From positions 32,513,374 to 32,561,391 of the forward strand of contig NC_049979.1 of the NCBI RefSeq assembly GCF_000003815.2: 48,018 bases of DNA, written 5' to 3'. Of this stretch, positions 1 through 12,300 are shown piece after piece; within the stretch, counting starts at the first letter, position 1, and each line of letters begins with the position of its first letter. The DNA is from Branchiostoma floridae (Eukaryota > Chordata > Leptocardii > Amphioxiformes > Branchiostomatidae). Both the position numbers and the translations under genes were made by a program. The notes beneath the pieces were generated by a model, which searched no databases, was not told the DNA's origin, and saw only the letters and a list, made by a program, of their open reading frames with translations.

Positions 1-169
1 GGTGAGTTTCTTCCCTTGTGTTGGAACAAAGTTTAAACTTTTCACAATGTAAAAGCTGTTACTAAATATGATAATCACTACTGGCTAGGCATACAGCACC
101 AAGGGGACTCTTGCAGAGTTTGCTGTACGTTCACACTATTCTTTATAATATATATTTTGTTGTTTCCAG

Positions 170-394
170 GCTATCAAGAAGGAACACCAGCGTGCCCAAG
201 ATGAGCTCGTGGCCCGACACAAGGATGAGAGAGAAGAACTGGAGGCCAAGATGGACCAGGAGATGCGCAAGAAGGAGGCTGAGGAGAGGAAGAAGTTTGA
301 GTCAGAGAGAGAGAAGGCCCTGAGGGAGAAGAAGAACAAACAAGCCGCTGAGCTGGCTGCCAGGAAGGACCTTACTGAGGAGGAGATGGCAGCT
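170..394 (+). CDS. Coiled-coil gene, exon a (75 codons)
   Basis: The acceptor TTTCCAG lies at 163-169 and the donor GTAAGG at 395. The exon starts and ends in phase 0. Nearly every residue is charged (AIKKEHQRAQDELVARHK... pattern), which fits a long single helix or coiled coil. The exon ends in LTEEEMAA, the start of the repeated module described in the findings. Confidence 0.9.
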
Positions 395-3300
395 GTAAGG
401 CTTGTCTTTTCTGTATCTTATTTCCATTAAGAACTGTTGTGAATTGAACAAACACTACCCTGGGCCTGTTCTTGCTTCTGTTGATCTGAAATATGGTGTA
501 TTCAGTAGTGTTGTTCTAGAATCCATTGTGTTGATCTGGAATGTGTTGTGTTGACCTGGAATGTGTTGTGTTGACCTGGAATGTGTTGTGTTGGTCTGGA
601 ATGTGTTGTGTTGATCTGGAATGTGTTGTGTTGGTCTGGAATGTGTTGTGTTGGTCTGGAATGTGTTGTGTTGATCTGGTATTTGTTCTATTGTTTTGAT
701 CTAGAATGTGTTGTGTTGATCTAGAAGGTGCTGTATTAATCTAGAATGTGTTGTGTTCTGGGATGTGTTGTGTTGATCTGGCGTGTTGTGATCTGGAATG
801 TGTTGTGTTGTAATCTGGAATGTGTTGTGTTGATATGGAATGTGTTTTGTTGATCTGAAATATGTTGTGCTGTTCTAGAATGTGTTGTTTTGATCTGGAA
901 TGTGTTGATCTGCAATATGTTGATCTGGAATGTGTTTATCTGCAATTTGTTGATCTGGAATGTGCTCTGTTGATCTGGATTGTGCTCTGTTGATCTGGAA
1001 TGTGTTGTGTTGATCTGGTATCTGTTTGTGTTTTGCTGATCTGGAATGTGTTCTATTGTGAAGTGAATGAACACTGCTCGGTGGTTTTTGTCTATTTGTT
1101 ATGTTCATCTGCAATATGTTGTGTTACCCCCAGCTCTTGGCCGCTCATGAACAAGAACTGGAAGACTTGAACGACCGTCTGGACGCAGAACGTTCCCGTC
1201 AGCAGCTGTCGTTGAGGGACAAGCTGCTGGCACGGAAGCGCAACCGGCTGCAGAACAAACAGCGCAAGCAGGAGGCAGAGATGACAAAGGAGCTCCTCGA
1301 ACAGAAGAAAGAACTGAAGGAGGCTCGAACAAAACAGGTCAGGTCTTTGAGACATACATGAAATAAAACATTTGACATTATGTCATATGTTACTAACATT
1401 CTAATACTATACTTTTGTACATATAGGGACTTAGATACATCCACCTGGTGGCCGATCTAGATTTAAGATTATTACTGCCTGAAGGCTGTTCTTGTCTAGA
1501 TGTGAGATTATTACTGACCCAATCCTAATCTTGGATAGATGTAAGATTGTTATTGACTGAAGGCTGACTTTGACTTACTTAACTTATGCCATATCCCACT
1601 CTTGCTCTGCCACCCGAACATGGAGATACCTTTGGTAAATCTGAGATTAGTACTGACTGAATGCTAATCTTTGGTATATGTTTACTAAGATTACTGACTG
1701 AATGCTGACTGTGACTTACTTGACATGTGTCGGGTGCCGCTCTTCCTATGCCACCCAAACATTTGGGTAGATGGTAGATGTAAGATTATTACTGACTGAA
1801 GGCCTCCTTACTATTACTAATAGCTACATTGATATCTAAACAGGTGAAGGAAGCTGAGAAGCAGGCCATGATTGAAGGTATCCAGCAGAATGGTACAGAA
1901 GCTGGAGACAGAGTCATCAGGGCGGTAGGTCCATAGTTACTTATGATGCACTCTGGATGCACAATTTGGTGACCATAAGATCTTCAGATCAAAACAAGCC
2001 AATACAAAAAACGGAAGTAGCACGCCACTATAGGGCCCAAAATCAGATATTCAGTCACGTATCTAGAATTTCAAAACAATCCATCCAGGCCTTCTCGAGT
2101 TACCAAAAGTAAACAGACACAGACACAAACCTTCCCCAAAACATTACTTCTTTGCAATTTGGTAATAAAACGTCACCACTCTCCCCAGGTACTGGAGCGT
2201 CGCCACGCCCAGGAGCTGCAGGATCTGGAGGAAGAGTACGGTCTGGAGAAGAAGGTGATGATCGACGACACACTGAGCCGGCTCCACTCCAGGTGTGGCA
2301 GTGAGAGAGACCTGCTGCAGCAGAGGCACGAGGCAGAGCTGGAGGAGCTGGAGAACAGCGGAGCCACTCCGGAGGAGCTCGCACAGCTCCGGGCAGAGAT
2401 GCTCAACAGGCAACAACTGGAGCTCAGGTCAGGGCACTGATGTGACTCAAGGAAATGATAAAGTCTCCCTGCAGTGTATTGATGATATCCTCAGACAACC
2501 TCTAATTTGTTGTTCCTATAATTGTAATAGTGTATGCTGGTAGGAGTAGTTCAAGCTTTCATTATCATTGTCAATATAATGGTAGCTGCTTTACCAATTG
2601 TGTGTGGCTACATGAATCCAATGGAGTGTCAAAAATCCCAATATTGAATGCATGATTATGAAGTTTTGTGCATTGCCAACTTTGAAGTGTCCCACTCTGG
2701 AAGTTGTTTCACATAAGGCATGAATCAGACAAACAGACATGATGCATGGCACACCCTACTGGCTGTACTGTCTAACCAGCATCATATACATGTAGAGTGG
2801 CAGGAAGTGAATGAGTGGAAAGATGGTGTCACTGCAAAAGTAATACTTGCAGGAGGAGGACAGGAAGTAGAGTTCAGAGGTGGTAGCACTATATGTAGAA
2901 ATACACATTTACTATAAGGTCTCTCTAGTGTTCTTATGGCCCGGAGTGTAAATGCTGCAGTAGCACTTAAGCACCTAATGTTGAGTTTTCCTCCTAACAC
3001 GACAGCTCACTGGACAGGAGACATTCGCAGGAGGCCCGACAACTGGAGCAGAGTGCGCTGTCTGACTGGGAACTGCGCTTTGCTCAGGCTAAACTGGCTC
3101 TCAAGGAAAAGCACTACAAGGTACCTGCATCTGTTCAGCAATAGGTTCAAGGTTTCTCAAGAATCTTAAACCAGAAGGATTCATTCTTTAATTGTACCAA
3201 AGAAGCCAGTTAATTACACAAAGGATTATAATAATACAATCATGCATTTCTGTTCATTGCATGGCATCCCAAAATCCAAAATCGGTGCGGTCCAGGTGGA

Positions 3301-6300
3301 TAACTTCTCATTGTGTACCACCCAGATAATTACACAAAATACACTGACAAATGGGGTGTGCAATTTAAAGGCTTCTACTGTGCAAAAGGGATGTGTGCCA
3401 CTGTATATACTGGGTACCAATGTACTGATTACTTTTCCTGAATGTCTTACACTCAAGTATTAAAGTTTTTTCTTAATAATATTCTGTCACTATAAAAGCA
3501 TGTTTTAAAGGTTGCCATGTAAGGTTTGAACCACTCACACCTTTATTTTGGCATTTGAAGCAATTTGAGTTCCCTCTAAACCTGGTTGTTGGTGTTGATT
3601 AGAAGTTATGAGTTACAGTGCAATGAAATCATTTCCAAAATCCCAGATATCAACGAACCAATTACTGTTCCTGAATTAAAATTTTTGACATATTCTGTTC
3701 CTAAAAATATGTTATGTTGAAGGTTGCCATGTAAGGTTTGAAGATATTTCGGTATCAGATCTGAAGCACTTGCATTCCCTCTAAAAGTGCATGTTTGTCT
3801 GTACTAGGAGTTTGCTCAGGCCCTGCTGGAGTTAACCCCAGATGAACTGGAGGGGAAACAGCGCAGTGTCGAGCAGACGCTGGCCGCCGCACGCGAACTG
3901 GAGGAGGTCAGGAACAGGCTGGAACAGCAACGGAAGGAAAACGAGGAGAAACTGAAGAAGGAGAAAGAAGGTACACGTTTGTCTCTTCTTGACGAGCTGG
4001 AGATTCATATAATTATTGTGATCAAACCATACTAAATTCATATCTTGGTTATTTTTGCTTGCCTCTTTCATTTTTACCTCATTTTGAGTCATTTGAAAAA
4101 GAATCACAGGGGTAATTCAGGGTATCAAATAACTTGAAAATGCTGGTATATTGGAACCAGCAGTCACTGTGGAAGAAACTCCTTTCTAGTCATTCATTCA
4201 TTCATTATATCACGATCATTGTTTATGATTGTTTGAAATGTTAAGCAGTCTGATGTGGCCTCTGGTGAGATTGGAGTTTGTCAGAGTGATGACTGTTTTC
4301 TATGCATGTGCATGACCTTTTTTCTATTTTCATTAATGACCTTTAAAGAAGGCAAAAAACAATAAGTGGCATCTGTATTTAACAAAACTGGACCAATAGT
4401 CGGCTCTACGCACCATGTGCAAGAGGATGAGTGAGTGAGTGGACCAATACATGTACATGGACAATATCCTTGCTAGAACTGCATGCTTATTCAACAGAAA
4501 AATGTCAACATAAGGGCAGTATAAGACCAATGTTTCAGGTCTCTTGCAGCTTGCAAAAAATGCTGAGTCCTCTATGAAAAATGTCTGGTGGAGAGTCAGA
4601 ATACTTGTTGATCCTTTGTGGCATGTTACCAGTGCAGGAAATAGTGTGGCTGAATAGGGCCAAGGCCCTCCGTACAGTCGCTGGAATGGGAGGGGGCAAC
4701 ACATGCAGCTTGGAGTTTTGGTTTGTGAAAATTTTACCCAACTTACAAATTCACTGATGACTCTTCCTTTCCAGCGTTTGCCAAGGAAGAAGAGGATAGG
4801 ATCAAAGCGGAGCTGTCTGCATACGAGCAGCAGCTTGAAGAGGAGGCACGCCAGGAGAGGGAGCGCACGGACAAGTCCATCGCCGCCCTGAACAAGCGGA
4901 AGGAGGACCTCCTTAAGGAGAAGAAGCTGAAGGTGAAGGAGGAGATGGAGCGCGTGGCGCAGCAGGGCGTCAGCGAGGACGAGCAGCGCCGCCTGCTGGA
5001 GCAGCACGAGAAGGACGTGCAGAAACTGGAGCAGAAGATGGAGGCTGATCGCATGCGCATGCAGAGTGGCCTACAGGTCATTGCCTGCTTATGACCTCTG
5101 TCCAGAGGTTTTGTTTTTGATTTGTCTGGATATTTGTGTTCTTAATATATGCACTATCAGTAGAGAAGCAGGAAGTGAGAGAGTCGGAAGATGGTGCAAG
5201 ATCAGACTTACAGGAGAGATAGGAAGTAGAGTTCAAAGGTGATAGAACTACAATGTACATGTGAGAGTTCAGGTGGTACTCACTGAACTATGTGTGTACT
5301 ATGTAAATTGGACATGACAAACAGTCCAGGTCTATAGGTCAATATCAATGGAAGAGTCTACCGATTCACTGGGCAGCATTGTTTTTGGTCTGTGTATATT
5401 TTTGCCATTACCAGATACATATTTTCCATGTGCTAGACACATTAACTGCAGAGCGTCAAGTAATCAAAGTATGATCAATTCCTTAGTTGCGTAATTAATG
5501 AATTACATTGAACATCACATACATGTATAAGAAACCCTAAAAACTATGGAGGCATGAGGACTTCAGGTCATAAAATTATGACATTGTTATGAATCACAAT
5601 ATTTGGGATGGTCAGTCAGATAACCAGCATCACAGAAGACATTTTTCCAACAATTCGTGAGTAAATACAACAAAACAAGTCATTAGTCCTGACAAGAGCA
5701 GACTAGCTACATTTGTTCTGTCCTATGTTGCATGTTTGAATGTTGGTGACACAACTGTTTCTTTGGTTGGTCCACAGGAGCGACTCAGACGTAGGCGGGA
5801 AGAGAAGCGCCGGCAGAAGGAAGCCGAGGTCCAGAACACGGCGGAGGAGATGCGCCGCGAACACGAGGAGAAACTGCGCTCAGAGGAGGAGAGGATGAAG
5901 AAAGATGAGGTGATCAGAGTCTTCCATCTCACTTTATTGATGGATGGCAATCTTATTGATACACAATCATTATTCATATTGATACATGCCAATTGTGTTT
6001 ATACAATGTCAATCATTTTGGAACACGTTAATGATATTGATACACATCAATCGTGTTGATACATCAACCATATTCAATTTGATACTACATTTGACTTGTA
6101 CATGTACATGTCAACCACATTGATAGACATGTCAACCATATTGATAGACGTCAATCTTATAGATGCTCAGTGGTCAATTTGGTACATAGCCTTCAATACA
6201 CATTGAATCATAATTTGATACACTTTCATATTAAATTTGATTTGCATCTATCAATCATAATGATGCACATCTAAATTTTAGTATCCAAAGTTTGAGAACT

Positions 6301-9300
6301 CCTTGTTGCTAACTGTAATATAAGGATTTGTCAGTAATGCTGTCCACTCTTTGTTACCTACCTGTCCACTACTATATTGCCTGTAATGTAACAGTTGTTT
6401 TTGTAATGTCTTGTATAGGTGCTCACCCTGAAGGAGAGTGTGAACATCGACAGACTGGTGCCGTCCCAGGAGGAAGTCCCCCCTGCGGCCGTCCTGTCCA
6501 GCCCCGCGGCCGCCCAGCTGGCCCTGCCCGGCTCCTTCCAGCAGACCACTCCTCTCCAGGACGGAGAGCTGACCAGCATCCTCATGGCCTCTCCTCTGTA
6601 CCAGAGACTCCAGGAGATCAAGGATCTCATCAGTAACAACAGCAAACTGGCAGCAGGTGAGTGCACACATCTATTGAAACTTCATTGAAGATGTTCTATA
6701 TAAAAGAGTAGATTCATTCCTCAAGCTACTGACATCTTGCACACTGCAGTCATCCCTCAGCAAGACATCTGGAGCCACATTGTTCAAGTTTTAAACTTTT
6801 ATTCAGCCATCTTTGATCAGTCATGCACGGACACACTCAATAGCATATTCTTATATCAGTGAGACTTTGTAAGGTCTAAGCACGTACCTCTACGTTTTCG
6901 ATGTCTTCACAGTACATCTTGGTCATGAGAGCATGAGACTAGGTCCGAAACTTGCATGAAACTTCTGCTCCCCCCTTTGCCTCCTTGCGTAGCAGGGGTA
7001 AGCACATGTAGGACTTGGGCAGCTCCTAGTCCTTATAGCGGAAGGTGCTAAGCTGAACTGCATGATAAAGATAATGATGGTGATCATGATGATGACATTG
7101 ATCGTAATGATGCCTGCTCCTCCCCCAGTTGGTGACGGGTACCTGGACTCCCGTGATGCGGACTGGGGTGCCGACACAGAGTTCCGTCCCGTAGACTTAA
7201 ACAAGCTGAGTCCCAAGGACTTCATCGTGTACAAGTTTGCCTGCTTCATCGGGAGCCTGCTGTCTGTCCACTGTGGTCATCCTCCCGTCACCATCCTCCT
7301 GGCTGACTCCATCCCGCCTAACACACAGCTCAGCAAGAATGCCTACAGGTATGGTCCCACGTGCCAAGTAATATTTACTCAAAAATTGGATCTGATTTTG
7401 AAAACGGTCAGAATTTTCAGATAGTATCCACTGTCTTTCTTCAGTAAGATTAGGTAAGATCTGTTAAAAAGCAGGTTTATAACCAAGAGGTTATAACCCA
7501 TGCTTCCTTGTACTTTGAAAAACCCTTTCTGAGCTAGACTACTTTGTACATGTATCATCAAATTCTGTCCCAACAATGAGATCCTTACAACAGTAGAGTC
7601 AAAATTGTAGAAGTGACCATCTCTACATAAGGAAAACCTGGCCATTGATATACACACTAAGTCAAATCTGTGAGGCTTCAGTAACTGTTCACTACTCAGA
7701 TACATGTAAAGAAGGCAATGACCTTTTGAAAGTGTATATGATTATAAATTCCCCATGATGTTTCATTTCTGAACTTGTTTGTGTTGTCCTCAGGAACTCC
7801 TTCCAGTACGATCACAACAACAGGATTCTGTACGTGCGGCGCGCCCGTATGGACAGGGTGGGAGAGTTTGTGCTGGTGCTGGTGCACACTCTGGCTCACA
7901 TCAAGTCAGGTAAGGTCGAGCCACTGAGTAACGCAGCTTTATCTGTTCGTAAAGGGCTGTGCAAGTGTTTTAAACATTATTCTTTAACATGTTGCCTGTG
8001 TCAAAGGAAGAAATATCCATATTGAGACACTAAATAAAATGTGGCAATGTGGTCTTGTGCTAAGGGTTGTTGACTTAGAATCTAAAGATTCTAGGATTCT
8101 AGGTTCAAAATAGCAGGCCCCGAATGTTGTGCCCAAAAGGTACCTAGCACCCATTTCTTTACATGACGTGGGTGAAAATGAGTGCTTCAGTTAGGGATAT
8201 CCTGTTGAATGAGATGTAAAACTAGAGGTCCTTGTTTGAGGAGAGCCACACCTCAAGAAACCTCATTGAAAAGAGTATGGGGTCCATCTTTATATGAGTG
8301 GATCAAACCTCATTGTCCAGTCTTACACAGCTTGTACTTATTGATGTACAAAATTGGCCAGGTGTGTTATGCATAAAGGTGTTATGGAAAACAAACAAAA
8401 CCAATCTTCACGTCTTACCTATAGGTGATCTCCGAGATGACAGCTCCCCAGACTTCGTGCAGGAGTTCCACCGCGCCCTGTCAGCCGTCTGTAACGACCT
8501 GTTCTTTGCTCGCTATCGACGCTCGTCGCCAGGATCGGCCAATGAGAACGCAGCATCTGTGGTGGGTGATGTCTCATCTCACAGTAGACACAGTTTAGTA
8601 ACAGCAGAGTAGGATTTATATAACTAACTGGGCTGAAAGTCAAACACTCAGTAATCATCCAAACAGATCTAGATGTCAAGAATTTGTTCATATTTGAGGT
8701 GACACACTGAAAAGAATTCGATTTATTTACTCTAAGTTCACCATTTTCGTTAGACTGAGTGCTCTGCCCCATGTTGTACTTCCTCTCTGCTGTATTCAGT
8801 GAGTATTTTATCATTACTGGTGTTCTCAGAGAGTACTTAGGGGGGTTATCAGAACATTATTGCTGTGTACATGTATGATAAATTGCATTTACTACCCAGC
8901 CACAACTCCTATGATGCTTTTGTCCAATTGTTTCTGGATTGACTCAAACATTGCTTCGAGTATGGGGACAGCGACATGTCCAGTTTTGTATCTTCTGGAG
9001 CACACACATTAACCCTCATCCGACCGTATGGGGTAATTTTTGACCTCAGGCGTATATTTTGATCTGCCATAGCAACATTTTTCATCAGAGAAAAAATTCC
9101 TTCCATGAATTTGTTTGTATACATGTCTTACAACATCTACCAATTTTTCGCCGAGTTTTGCCCATTATTGTATAAGCTATAATGAAAGTTTGTGTCTTGT
9201 TTGGTGGGGTCAAAAATGACCCCAGCCAATTATGAATCATTAATTACATAAATATCAAGATATTTCAATAAAATAACAGGCATTCCTCATTATTGCTATT

Positions 9301-12300
9301 GCAGCAACAGGTTATAGTTGCTTAGATGAGTAAACACCGAATATTTTGAAAGAAATTTAGTATTTTAAGTGTAAAACACAGTTTTTCGACATTCTGCATA
9401 AATTATGATAATACGCACTTATTACCTATGCTAATGAAACTGAAAATGTTTCTAATTAATTAAAAAACAATATATGGACAGAATGTGCAGAAGGAACCTA
9501 CAAGAAAGATCTTTGCGGGAAAATAGACAAGAGTTATTGTATGTATGTGTTTAGATGGCGGAATATGGTGCATAATTAAGTAATAAATTCGTTACTTTTC
9601 ACAAATATTGTATTTTTTCTTGTTAAATAACATTATTATGCTATCAGCATATTTCATCATCACAATAATTGTTTAGAAATTGATAAAACAAAACATTGTT
9701 TAAGTAAGTTTAGTATGGTAGATTTTCAGAGCAAATTTGGTATTTCCTCATTTTCTGCATAAATTATGATAATGAGTAATAACTACTGACACCAAAACTT
9801 GTCAAAATATTTTTCATAGGTTAGTGAAACAGTAAATACATAGAAATGACAAAATAAGCCAGCAGAAATATGTCTATGAGCAAAACAAAGTGGGGTCAAA
9901 AATGACCCCATACGGTCAGATTCGTCGTAAAAATGTAACGGTCGGATGAGGGTTAATATCCCCTCTGTCCTCCCTTCAGCCCTTGGTGGAGACGATGTTT
10001 AGCGACTGTGAGAATGTGACTGAGAAGGACACAGCAGTGGACGACCTGCTGGATGTGAAACTGCTGCGAGGTACCAGCAGGGAGGGAGTCCACTTCAGCA
10101 GGGGGGAGCTCAACACAAGGTGGGGCAAAACTCTTGTTCACATATCTGTTACATGTACTCATACACGTATCTGTGCTGCGATAACATTCGACACGGGTGT
10201 TCCTGACTGATAACTTTCAGTATCACATGGGGTTCTAAGTTGGACCAGCAGGGCTTACATCAAATGCACTCCTTGTGCACCGAGTGCAGCTCGATCGAAA
10301 ATTCAAACACCAGATTTGGACATCATAGACTGCTGTTGTCACAATTTTTTGTTCGAGGACAAAAAATTTTCCCGACACTTGCAATGAAAAGTGTGTTTTC
10401 TTGGGTAGGTATGACATAAAATTTGGTCCTCGGGTGGTGTCTCGTACCCACGGTTGGGCTGGTACCTTGGATGATACGGAATACACAGTGTTGTATTCTA
10501 TATATGCTAGTGCGGTATGGTTTAGAGTGGAATTTTTGGACTACTGGATGGAATGTTGGCAAGAAAAAAGCAAAATTTGATTCAGTTGAAACTTGAAAGT
10601 CCATTTTGCTGCTCAACCGGCACTACTGTTAAATCTAATTTCATTTCAAAGTGTACTAAAACATACTTTCATGTCTTGAAGTTGATGATTTTGTCCGTCC
10701 ATCCGCAGGTTAAGTGAGTACGGGTCCTACACCATGGTGTCCCAGCTGGGTGGCATGCTGGGCGGAGTAGAAGACAAGATGCAGTCAGCCAAGGATCACG
10801 GCAGTAAGGACCAGATGGACACGTGGCTCGGACAGCTACAGAAGGACTCTCTTACAGGTATGGACAATCGTCTTAGGTTATTACTTCAACTGAGGGAATA
10901 AGGGATTGTTTTAGCATGTCTGTTAGTGTGTCTGTGTAGTTTTTATGTTACCTTCACAGAAGGTACATACTGTTTTTGCATCGTTTCTTCTTCTTCTTCT
11001 TTTCCGCACAAATAAAAAACATGAATATCTCCAAAACTAGACCTTGGAATATCTCGTAATTCAGCAAGCTGGTAGGTCTGCACATAAGACACTGCACCTT
11101 GGTCATTTGGTCCCCTAAAGATACCAAAAAATGATTTTATGGGGCAAAAAAGGGTGAAAAAACTAGCAATTTTAACACAAAATCGAACTTTCGAGCCCCC
11201 ATAGAACATCAGAACCACGTTCCAAGGACCCGAGGTCAACGACCGGTAGCTATGGAACCCGCCCGGGAGTTATGGAACATGGTGTTCGAACGAGGTCAAC
11301 GACCGCTACTACGCAACACGGAAGTGTCCGCCCGTCAAATGATGACTTCATCTTGCTTTGGACGGCCTGAATTGAGGCAGTAGCCGTCCTCTGAATGATT
11401 TGTGGAATTCATTTTACCAAGAAGTAATAAATCGGATCAAGAAATTCACAGAGCTTTGATTTTATTTTGCCGAATATCGGCACCTTTTGCATACTAGTAA
11501 CGTTATATCAACTTCAAGGAAGGTAGAATGAAATTGAGGGCAGGCAGAATGAAATTTAATGCCCCCAAAGTATAATGTGTCTCGGTTAAGGTCTATATCG
11601 AGTCAAATCTAAGCATTTTTTTCGATACTTTTCTTGATTTTGTTTAAGCTAAAGGTTTTGCTACCTGCACAAGTCAGTTTAACTCTGAGCCATCCAAACA
11701 TTGTTCGGATTCTATGTTGTGTTTGAGTTACGTAGAATCGAGAACACACACGATGTGTAGTACGCCAGCACTCGTGCGTACACACGCGATAATTTGGTGA
11801 ACAAACGCATTCAGAGCACTACTGCAATTTTCTCAGACAGGCCGACAACTGTGGTAACGTTACGTGTATGTGGTGATTTCTTTGGATGCCTCCTGACATG
11901 ATAAGTAACTGGCATATAACGTTAATCATAAAAAATGTAGCGAGACCTGTTCGTTTTTCAAGTTCACACATAGAGCTGTCGTCTAAATGAAACACGGATT
12001 GGTGTCACGGTTGTAGTTAACCGATTTTTGAGTCAACAAGAACATTTGAGCAAAAAAACAACAACACATGACTACGTTAGACGCAAGGTCACTGCGTGTT
12101 GCCGGCTGTTACATAAAAAAAAAACATGCATAACGATCGTCATGCAAACTCAAAGTTTTACGCCTGAGACATAAAGGTATGTGAAACACAAACGATGGAC
12201 TTGATGAGTTTATTTCGCTATTAAACTGACCTGAACAAACACGATTAACTGCAGCGTGGAACGCCCTCCCCATGTTAGGTCACGGCCATTCCGTTCACCT

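Noticed and set aside
736-1114. Antisense open frames of 79-112 codons with PDQQNTFQIN-type repeats
   Set aside because: They are translations of the 20-bp minisatellite and show no other coding sign.
4333-5007. Antisense open frame of 224 codons
   Set aside because: Half overlaps exon g in reverse (poly-Leu mirror of coiled-coil codons) and half is intron; no domain, and the sense exon explains the openness.
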